DNA from: JAGQRJ01 sp041402045
GTDB lineage: Bacteria > Planctomycetota > J058
Direction: 5' to 3'
Assembly (NCBI GenBank): GCA_041402045.1
Contig: JAWKSZ010000096.1
Span: forward strand, 1-21,225
DNA length: 21,225 bases
Of the stretch, positions 14,557-20,684 are shown in pieces. Below the pieces are notes generated by a model. It was given only the letters and a program-made list of their open reading frames with translations, was not told the origin of the DNA and searched no databases. The position numbers and the translations under genes were made by a program. How positions within the stretch are numbered: position 1 is the first letter of the stretch; every line of letters begins with the position of its first letter.

Positions 14557-15297
14557 GTGGAGCCCCGCCTCGACGAGATCCGCCAGATCGCCCAGGAGGT
14601 CCTGGGCCAGCTCACCGGCGCCACGCCGCGGGGCGTGACCCGCGGCCTGATCACCCAGGCCGAGGTCCGCGCCGCCAAGGACCGCGGGGAGAGCGTGCTC
14701 CACGTCGGCCCCGGTGCGATCGTGACCCCGCTCGGCCGCGACACCGCCTGGGACCTGGGGATCTCGATCCACTACGCCGGCGAGACCACGAGCGCCCCCG
14801 GCCCCTCCCCCAGCCAGACCGCCGAGCCCTCGCCCCGCGAGAGCCGGGCGGTGATCGCGCTCGGCGCCGACCACGGCGGGTTCGAGCTCAAGGAGGCGAT
14901 CGAGCAGCACCTGGAGCGCGCGGGGCTGCGGGTGCTCGACACCGGCACCCACAGCAAGGACTCCTGCGACTACCCCGACTACGCCGCGGCGGTGGCCAAG
15001 GCGGTCGCGCTGGGCGAGGCCGGGTGGGGGATCCTGGTCGACGGCGCGGGGATCGGGAGCTGCATGGCGGCCAACAAGGTCCCCGGCGTCCTCGCCGCGA
15101 CCTGCCACGACGTGCGCACCGCCAAGAACAGCCGCGAACACAACGGGGCCAACGTGCTGTGCCTGGGCTCGGGCACGCTCCAGGGCGCGCAGGCCCTGGG
15201 CGTCGTCGACGCCTGGCTGGACACGCCCTTCGGCGGCGGACGCCACGGGCGGCGCGTGGACAAGATCAAGGCCCTCGAGCGGAGCTTCTGCACATGA
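14557..15297 (+). CDS. rpiB: RpiB/LacAB-family sugar-phosphate isomerase with fused N-terminal microcompartment module
   Basis: 246 residues from GTG 14557. Residues ~97-244 are the RpiB fold: GADHGGFELKEAI (103-115), THSKDSCDYPDYAAAVA (131-147), GAGIGSCMAANKVPGV (163-178), NSREHNGANVLCLG (191-204), DAWLDTPFGGGRHGRRV. Typed RpiBs interconvert ribose-5-P and ribulose-5-P. The E. coli catalytic Cys position (just before GTG) is Asp162 here and the mycobacterial Glu position is Ser168; a Cys (169) lies one residue later. Residues 1-75 are an extra module: an amphipathic helix (LDEIRQIAQEVLGQL), then ITQAEVRAAKDRG and VGPGAIVTPLGRDTAWDLGI, a motif met in other microcompartment proteins such as EutQ-like ones. 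A Pro/Ser linker (~80-95) joins the two. The helix probably targets the enzyme into the shell. Its ATGA overlap couples it to the next gene. Exact substrate uncertain. Confidence 0.88.
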   Translation: MEPRLDEIRQIAQEVLGQLTGATPRGVTRGLITQAEVRAAKDRGESVLHVGPGAIVTPLGRDTAWDLGISIHYAGETTSAPGPSPSQTAEPSPRESRAVIALGADHGGFELKEAIEQHLERAGLRVLDTGTHSKDSCDYPDYAAAVAKAVALGEAGWGILVDGAGIGSCMAANKVPGVLAATCHDVRTAKNSREHNGANVLCLGSGTLQGAQALGVVDAWLDTPFGGGRHGRRVDKIKALERSFCT

Positions 15298-15605
15298 ACC
15301 TCGGGCGCGTGATCGGCACGGTGTGGGCCAGCCGCAAGCACACCGGCTTCGAGGGGCTGAGAATGCAGCTCCTGCAGCCGCTGACCGGCGAGCTGAAGCC
15401 CGCGGGCGGCGTGATCGCGGCCTGCGACTCGGTGGGCTGCGGGCCCGGCGAGCTCGTCTACTACGTGCTGCAGTACGAGGCCACGCTGCCCTTCCCCGAG
15501 CGGCCGCTGACCCCGATCGACGCCGCGATCGTGGGGATCGTGGACCAGCACGACGACCGTCGCGACGAAGTGCTCGCCGACGGACGAGGAGTCGCCGGCG
15601 CATGA
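15294..15605 (+). CDS. Bacterial microcompartment vertex protein, EutN/CcmL family (BMC-P, copy 2)
   Basis: 103 residues. The ATG at 15294 overlaps the previous stop (ATGA). It begins NLGRVIGTVWASRKHTGFEG, almost identical over the first 14 residues to copy 1, then diverges. The pore-loop region reads ACDSVGCGPGELVYYVLQYE, with a Cys where most family members have Ala in GAG. PLTPIDAAIVGIVDQ closes the fold. Co-translation with the isomerase and copy 3 indicates it belongs to the same shell. Confidence 0.92.
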   Translation: MNLGRVIGTVWASRKHTGFEGLRMQLLQPLTGELKPAGGVIAACDSVGCGPGELVYYVLQYEATLPFPERPLTPIDAAIVGIVDQHDDRRDEVLADGRGVAGA

Positions 15606-15946
15606 ACCTCTGTCGGATCACGGGGACGATCGTCTCCACCGTGCAGAACCCCCGGCTCCAGGGCTCGCGGATCTTGATCGCGCAGCCCGTGGACCTCGAC
15701 TGCACCACCCCCCGCGGGGGCTCGTTCCTGGTCACCGACCGCGGGATCGTGCAGTCCGGCGTGGGCGACCTCGTGCTCACGATCAAAGAGGGCGGCGGGG
15801 TGCGGATCCTGTATCAGGACAAGACGACCCCCGTCGAGGCGGTGGTGGTCGCGGTCGTCGACGAGCTCGACGTGCCGCAGGCGTGGGAGGAGCTCGTGGG
15901 GCACTCGACCCTGGAGCAGCCCCGCGACGAAGGAGCTGACGCGTGA
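15602..15946 (+). CDS. Bacterial microcompartment vertex protein, EutN/CcmL family (BMC-P, copy 3)
   Basis: 114 residues. The ATG at 15602 overlaps the stop of copy 2 (ATGA). It starts NLCRITGTIVSTVQNPRLQG and continues ILIAQPVDLDCTTPRGGSFL. The loop DRGIVQSGVGDLVLTIKEGG replaces GAG by QSG, and TPVEAVVVAVVDELDV ends the fold. An acidic C-terminal tail of about 22 residues is unlike copies 1 and 2. It is the most divergent of the three. The next gene's GTG overlaps its stop. Confidence 0.92.
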   Translation: MNLCRITGTIVSTVQNPRLQGSRILIAQPVDLDCTTPRGGSFLVTDRGIVQSGVGDLVLTIKEGGGVRILYQDKTTPVEAVVVAVVDELDVPQAWEELVGHSTLEQPRDEGADA

Positions 15947-16890
15947 AGGACCTCTCCGGCGTCGACGCCCAGGTGCTGCTCGACAAGGTGGCGCGCGAGG
16001 TCGCCCGCCGCTTCCAGCGGGGGCTCCCGATCGCGTCCGGCAACGGCGCGCAGCCCGGGCCGCCGTTCTGCGCGGTGTGCGACCACCGCGGGCACTGCGT
16101 GAACACCTGCTCGAGCTACGCCGACGACATTCGCGCCGCGGGCGCGGACCGGATCGGCGGGGCGCCCGGGATCGGCGCGGTCGATCGCCGGATCGCGTCC
16201 ATGATCGACCACACGGTGCTCAAGCCCGAGACCACCAAGAGCCAGATCGAGTTCCTCTGCGCCGAGGCCGCGAAGTACAGCTTCGCCAGCGTGTGCGTGA
16301 ACCCGTTCTGGGTGCCCTACTGCGCCGAGCTCCTGCGCGGATACCCGGTCGCGGTGTGCACCGTGGTCGGCTTCCCCCTCGGCGCCAACAGCTCGGCGGT
16401 CAAGGCCGAGGAGGCGCGCCAGGCCGTGGCCGCGGGCGCGACCGAGATCGACATGGTGCTCAACGTCGGCGCGCTCAAGAGCGGGCTCAACGACGTGGTC
16501 GAGAAGGATATCGCCGCGGTGCGCGCGGCGATCCCCGGGGTCGTGCTCAAGGTGATCCTCGAGACCGCGCTCCTCGACGACCCGGAGATCATTGCCGCCT
16601 GCGAGGCCTCGGTCCGCGCCGGCGCGGACTTCGTCAAGACCTCGACCGGGTTCTCGAGCGGCGGCGCGACCGCGTCCCACGTGGCGCTCATGCGCCGGGT
16701 CGTGGGCCCCGAGATCGGGGTCAAGGCTTCGGGCGGCGTGCGCAACAAGGCGGACGCGCTGATGATGATCGACGCCGGGGCCTCGCGGATCGGTGCCAGC
16801 GCCGGGGTCAAGATCATGCAGGAGGTCGCCGGGCTCACCGGCGGCGTGAAGCAAGCCGCCCGCCCCAGCAGCGGCGGCGACGCCTACTAG
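15943..16890 (+). CDS. deoC: Deoxyribose-phosphate aldolase with N-terminal four-cysteine extension, microcompartment type
   Basis: 315 residues from GTG 15943 (GTGA overlap). Residues ~82-300 are the DERA TIM barrel: MIDHTVLKPETT (87-98), VCVNPFWVPYC, VVGFPLGANSSAVKAEEAR, ATEIDMVLNVGALKSG with Asp170, FVKTSTGFSSGGAT with the Schiff-base Lys232, and VKASGGVRNKADAL with Lys261. It cleaves 2-deoxyribose-5-P to glyceraldehyde-3-P and volatile, toxic acetaldehyde, which is the reason for enclosing it. The ~80-residue extension is absent from housekeeping DeoC. It has an amphipathic helix (VLLDKVAREVARRF, 11-24), probably an encapsulation peptide, a Gly/Pro linker, and CAVCDHRGHCVNTC (Cys43, 46, 52, 56), a CX2CX5CX3C cluster that could bind Zn or an Fe-S centre. 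All catalytic residues are present. Confidence 0.95.
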   Translation: MKDLSGVDAQVLLDKVAREVARRFQRGLPIASGNGAQPGPPFCAVCDHRGHCVNTCSSYADDIRAAGADRIGGAPGIGAVDRRIASMIDHTVLKPETTKSQIEFLCAEAAKYSFASVCVNPFWVPYCAELLRGYPVAVCTVVGFPLGANSSAVKAEEARQAVAAGATEIDMVLNVGALKSGLNDVVEKDIAAVRAAIPGVVLKVILETALLDDPEIIAACEASVRAGADFVKTSTGFSSGGATASHVALMRRVVGPEIGVKASGGVRNKADALMMIDAGASRIGASAGVKIMQEVAGLTGGVKQAARPSSGGDAY

Positions 16891-16907
16891 CGTAGCGAGG
16901 GGGCCCC

Positions 16908-17753
16908 GTGGCCACGTACAAATCCGCCCAGCAGGTGCAGGACGAGGAGGGCTTCCAATACCACGTCGGGGTCAAGCCCGGCGACGTGGCGCAGCGGATC
17001 ATGCTCGTGGGCGACCCGGCCCGCGCCGACAAGGTCGCCAGCCGCTTCGACTCGATCCGCGTGCGCCGGCAGAACCGCGAATACGTCACGATCACCGGGC
17101 CCTACCTCGGCCACGAGGTGACCGTCACCGCCACCGGGATCGGCACCGACAACACCGAGATCGCGGTGATCGAGCTCAGCCAGTGCGTGGAGGACGCGAC
17201 CTTCTTGCGCGTGGGCTCCTGCGGCGCGCTGCAGCCGGGGATCGAGCTCGGCGACCTGGTGGTCTCGACGGGCGCCCTGCGCCTCGAGGCGACCTCGACC
17301 TACTACGTGCCCGAGGGCTACCCGGCGGCCGCCCACCACGAGGTGGTGTTGGCGCTGCTCGAGGCGGCCAAGGGCGTCGAGGACCGCCGGGTGCACGCCG
17401 GGATCACCGCCACCGCCTGCGGGTTCTACGGGCCCCAGGGCCGCAAGATCCCGGGCTTCCCCCCGCGCTACCCGGACATGCCCGAGACGCTGGCGGGCTA
17501 CGGGGTCAAGAACCTGGAAATGGAGGCGAGCCTCCTGTTCACGCTCTGCAGCCTGCGCGGGCTGCGGGTGGGCGCGGTGTGCGCGGTCTACGCCAACCGC
17601 GGCGCGGACACCTTCGTGGACACGAGCGTGAAGGACCGGGCCGAGGCCGCGTGCATTGACGCCGGCCTCGCGGCGTTCGAGGTCCTGCGGCGCATGGACG
17701 CCGCCCGCGGCGACGCCGCGCACTGGACGCCGTCGACCGGCCTCGGCGCGTGA
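16908..17753 (+). CDS. udp: Nucleoside phosphorylase, uridine phosphorylase-like
   Basis: 281-residue PNP/UDP-family enzyme from GTG 16908, with GAGG in the preceding 17-base gap. The phosphate-binding loop is MLVGDPARADKVA (32-44), TATGIGTDNTEIAV lies at 74-87, and RVGSCGALQP (101-110) supplies the phosphate Arg. FYGPQGR (173-179) matches the Gln/Arg uracil-recognition segment of uridine phosphorylases. NLEMEASLLF (202-211) is the ribose-binding EME motif. It would convert (deoxy)uridine plus phosphate to uracil and (deoxy)ribose-1-phosphate. With DeoC and RpiB this points to nucleoside catabolism, but the phosphopentomutase needed to make the 5-phosphate is not here. No N-terminal encapsulation helix is evident, so it may act outside the shell. 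The call of uridine over purine specificity is moderate. Confidence 0.9.
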   Translation: MATYKSAQQVQDEEGFQYHVGVKPGDVAQRIMLVGDPARADKVASRFDSIRVRRQNREYVTITGPYLGHEVTVTATGIGTDNTEIAVIELSQCVEDATFLRVGSCGALQPGIELGDLVVSTGALRLEATSTYYVPEGYPAAAHHEVVLALLEAAKGVEDRRVHAGITATACGFYGPQGRKIPGFPPRYPDMPETLAGYGVKNLEMEASLLFTLCSLRGLRVGAVCAVYANRGADTFVDTSVKDRAEAACIDAGLAAFEVLRRMDAARGDAAHWTPSTGLGA

Positions 17754-18025
17754 GCGCCGCGCGCTTGCTCGCGCGCGGCGTGGTCCAAGGGGTCGGCTAC
17801 CGCTGGTCGACGGTCCGCGCCGCCGAGCCCCTGGGGCTCGTGGGCTGGGTGCGGAACCTGCCCGACGGCTCGGTCGAGATCTTCGCCCAGGGGCCGGACG
17901 AGGCCTTGGACGCCCTCGAGCGCTGGGCGCAGCAGGGTCCGCCCCCGGCCCGGGTCAGCGCCGTCGAGCGCGCGCCCGCCCCCGAGGACCCCAGCCTGCG
18001 CGGGTTCGAGATCCGCCGGGGCTGA
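17750..18025 (+). CDS. acyP: Acylphosphatase
   Basis: 91 residues from GTG 17750, overlapping the udp stop (GTGA). The signature is GVVQGVGYRWST, with the phosphate-binding Arg19 at the end of the GVGYR loop, and GWVRNLPDGSVEIFAQG with the catalytic Asn of WVRN. The C-terminal FEIRR strand is present. It is full length for the family. It hydrolyses acyl phosphates such as acetyl-phosphate or 1,3-bisphosphoglycerate. It is the last gene of the operon; about 100 featureless bases follow before the convergent FHA-PATAN gene. It could be a coincidental housekeeping passenger, or it could drain acetyl-phosphate formed from acetaldehyde. The sequence does not decide. Confidence 0.93.
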   Translation: MSAARLLARGVVQGVGYRWSTVRAAEPLGLVGWVRNLPDGSVEIFAQGPDEALDALERWAQQGPPPARVSAVERAPAPEDPSLRGFEIRRG

Positions 18026-18125
18026 CCTGCGAGTCCTCGCGCCTGGCGCTACGGCGCGGACCGCGTCGAGGTGCGCGACGGCGCGACCTTGATCCGCAGC
18101 GGGATCTGCGCTCGCGCTGAGCTCG

Positions 18126-19015
18126 CTAGCAGGCCGCCAGCGCCTCGTCCCGAGAGCGCGCGGCGTCGAGCAGGAGCGCGGTCAGCGGGCGCAGGGTCTG
18201 CACGCCGTGGCCCGGGTCGCGGGCATGCACGCGACCTCCCCCACCTGCGCGTCGCGCACGATCGCGAGGGAGCGCCCGGGGGTGCGGGGACACCCCCCGG
18301 GGGTCAGCTCACCATGGCCTTGCCGCTGGCGCAGGTGGCCTCGTCCAGGAGCGAGCGCAGCGAGCGGCGGATCTCGGGCGGGCCCTGGTGGGGCTTGGTC
18401 GTGAAGGAGAACGTCCCCGCCTGGGCGGCGGCGAGGAGCTGGAGGAACGCGGCCTCGCCCTTGGCCGCGGCGAAGCGCGCGGCGACCGGGCGCCCCACCC
18501 GCAGCGCGACCTTCGCGCCCCGACCGTCGGCCAGGACCAGCTCCAGGACCCCGGACTGCGCGCTGGCGTCCAGCGCCTTGAGCACGCTCGCCAGGTCGAG
18601 CTTCGAGAGGTCGCCGGTGAGGCTCGACTCGGTGGTCTCGTAGCTCGTGCGGGTCTGGGTCCCGCAGTGGGTGGACACGTCGTCGTCGCCCAGGACCGGG
18701 GAGTCGCGGACCCACAGCGTGTGGGAGTCGAGCTCGACCTTGCTCCCCTCCTTCAGCGACGCGATCCCCTCCACGCGCTCGCCGTCGACCAGGTCCCGTT
18801 GTGGGAGCCGAGGGTCCCGGATCAGAGCGCGCCCGTTCGCTGTAGAACACCTCCGCGTGCTGCCGGCTGACGCGGTCGTCCTTGATCACGAAGTCGCAGG
18901 TCGTCTTGCGCCCGATCCGCAGGGTCCGCGCCGGGTCCAGCGGGACCGGGGGCAGGGTCGTGGACACCAGCCAGTAGAGCTGGACGGGGTCGTGGTCGCG
19001 GGGTCTCAGGAACAT
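18126..19015 (-). CDS. FHA-PATAN (DUF4388) signalling protein, frameshifted
   Basis: The start ATG 19015 (MFLRPRDHDPVQLYWLVSTT) has GAGG about 6 bases upstream. The FHA begins RTLRIGRKTTCDFVIKDDRV and SRQHAEVFYS. Between about 18835 and 18790 the readable protein hops frames several times (NGRALIRD, then LGSHNGT, then VDGERVEGIASLKEG), together making a normal FHA end. The long intact block from about 18795 gives SSLTGDLSKLDLASVLKALD, SGVLELVLADGRGAKVALRV, AAFLQLLAAAQAGTFSF. This is a PATAN/DUF4388 domain, found in gliding and signalling proteins of myxobacteria and planctomycetes. That frame stops at 18304, next to a CCCCCGGGGGG run. Another frame continues VQTLRPLTALLLDAARSRDE to a stop at 18126-18128, which may be the true C-terminus. 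The gene lies 106 bases behind the receiver-kinase on the same strand, a likely kinase/phosphothreonine-reader pair. Confidence 0.75.
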
Positions 19016-19121
19016 GGGTGCCTCAAAACGAGCCACCGCAAACCGCACGCCGTCGGAAGATCTTGCAGGTGGGGGCGCGCGCGAGCCCAGGGGGAGGGCT
19101 ACCCCCCCTCGGGGTGGGGGA

Positions 19122-20345
19122 TCAAGCCCCGACCAGGGCTCGCGGCGGGCTGGGGGCCAGGGCCCCCCACAGCGCGAGGGCGCTGGGGTAGCGGGCCTCG
19201 GGGGCGAGCCGGGTCATGCGCTCGAGCACCGGGGCCAGGGCCGGGGGCAGCGACGCGGGGAGCTCGAGCTGGCGCGTGGCCTGCGCCTTCAGGAGCGCGG
19301 GGCCCTCTTCGCTCGGGAAGGCGGTGACGCCGGTGGCGGCGTAGAGCACGGTCAGGCCCAGGGCGAACTGATCCGCGCGCCCGTCCAGCCCTTCGGCGCG
19401 GATCTGCTCGGGGGCCATGAAGGCCGGCGTCCCGAGCAACATGCCCGCCTCGGTCATGGAGTCCTGGGTCGACTTCGCCAGCCCGAAGTCGATCAGCACC
19501 GGGTCGCCCGGGTCGCCGCCGCGGAGCACGACGTTCTCGGGCTTGAGGTCGCGGTGCAGGAGCCCCTGCTGCTCGAGGGCTTCGAGCGCTCGCGCGCCCC
19601 CCTCCAGCAAAGCGCGCAGGTCGTCGGCCCCGACGGCGCCTTCGCGGGCCACGAACCCCGCCAGGGTCGGGCCCTCGACGAACTCGAGCGCCGCGTAGAG
19701 CCGGCCCTCCTGCTCGCCGAAGTCGTAGAGCCCGACGACGTGGGGCGAGCGCACGAGGCTCAGGGTGTAGGCCTCGCGCAGGAAGCGCTGGCGGTGCACG
19801 AGGTCCAGCCCGCGCAGGGCGTGCAGGACCTTGAGCGCGACCTTGCGCCGGCGGTGAATGTCCTCGGCCTCGAACACCGTGCCGAAGGCGCCGCTCCCCA
19901 GCACACGCTGGATCCGGTAGCGGCCGAAGGCGAGCTTGCCGCCGGGGAGGCTGGGGTCGGGGCAGGCGGGGTCGTCGTCCTGCTTGCGGGCCAGGGCCAG
20001 GGCGACCTTCGCCAGCAGCTCGCCCATGGAGACCGGCTTGGGCAGATAGTCGTCGGCCCCCGCGTCGAACCCGCGCAGGAGGTCCTGCTCCTCGCCCAGG
20101 GCCGAGATCAGGAACACCTGGGGCGGGTCCTCGGCGGTGGCCAGGCGCAGGCGCTCGAGGAACTCGACGCCGTTGCCGTCGGCGAGCTGCACGTCCGAGA
20201 TCAGCAGGTCCGGGGGGTCCTTGAGCAGCGCCGTGGCCGCCTCGACGCAGTCGAACGCGCGCACGGCGTAGCCCCGGCGCTCGAGCACCTCGACCATGAG
20301 CTCGCGCAGCGTCTCGTCGTCTTCCAGGATCGCGATCGAGGTCAT
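19122..20345 (-). CDS. Receiver domain-Ser/Thr protein kinase fusion
   Basis: 407 residues, intact. Residues 1-120 are a response-regulator receiver: acidic pair in ILEDDE (7-11), phospho-acceptor Asp51 in LLISDVQL, Ser81 in FLISALG, Lys103 in YLPKPVS. After a short linker, residues ~140-400 are a Hanks-type kinase: P-loop LGSGAFGTVFEAED (149-162), VALKVL with Lys172, HRDLKPENVV with Asp266, DFGLAK with Asp286, and GTPAFMAPEQ. All catalytic residues of both domains are kept. No membrane segment or extracellular sensor is present, so it is cytosolic and probably switched by phosphorylation of Asp51 from a histidine kinase encoded elsewhere. It would be a bridge from two-component to Ser/Thr signalling. 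The downstream FHA-PATAN protein is a plausible target. Confidence 0.95.
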   Translation of the reverse strand: MTSIAILEDDETLRELMVEVLERRGYAVRAFDCVEAATALLKDPPDLLISDVQLADGNGVEFLERLRLATAEDPPQVFLISALGEEQDLLRGFDAGADDYLPKPVSMGELLAKVALALARKQDDDPACPDPSLPGGKLAFGRYRIQRVLGSGAFGTVFEAEDIHRRRKVALKVLHALRGLDLVHRQRFLREAYTLSLVRSPHVVGLYDFGEQEGRLYAALEFVEGPTLAGFVAREGAVGADDLRALLEGGARALEALEQQGLLHRDLKPENVVLRGGDPGDPVLIDFGLAKSTQDSMTEAGMLLGTPAFMAPEQIRAEGLDGRADQFALGLTVLYAATGVTAFPSEEGPALLKAQATRQLELPASLPPALAPVLERMTRLAPEARYPSALALWGALAPSPPRALVGA

Positions 20346-20684
20346 CCCACCCCGGCCCTTGCCAAAGCAACCGGCGGACCGGCGTTAACCCACCCGTCCG
20401 CCGCCCGAGGGAGGGGCAGTCGCCCCCTCCAGGAGGGGCCGAGCCCGCCCCCAGGGTCGGGCCGCTTCCCAATGATTCGCGGTCGAATCCGGGCCTCCGG
20501 GCAGGTTCTTGCCCACCCGGGGGGGCTCTTCCCCAGCCCGGGTCCCCCAACCCCTCCCCTTCCGGAACCGAGGTCGGACGTAATGCACTCCAACGAGGAC
20601 CCCCTCGGCAGTTCATGCCGACTCCCCCGCCTGGCCCCCGCTTTGCAGAGACGACCGGGGGAGCGTCGCTTAGGAGGAGCGAGC
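20346..20684. other. Intergenic region between divergent genes, no gene seen
   Basis: About 340 GC-rich bases between the receiver-kinase and the pentapeptide gene. Long G and C runs and small palindromes (GGAGGGGCAGTCGCCCCCTC, near 20412) are present. GGTCGAATCC near 20480 resembles a tRNA T-loop, but no acceptor or anticodon stem can be built around it. Promoters for both genes must lie here, but I could not identify convincing -35/-10 pairs. Confidence 0.55.

Noticed and set aside
14487..15293. Upstream extension of the second vertex protein's frame
   Set aside because: The added ~270 residues are Arg/Pro/Gly-rich and lie out of frame over the RpiB gene; the ATG at 15294 with stop overlap gives a normal EutN-sized protein.
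20470..20500. tRNA-like T-loop (GGTCGAATCC)
   Set aside because: No matching acceptor stem, D-arm or anticodon arm can be placed around it on either strand.
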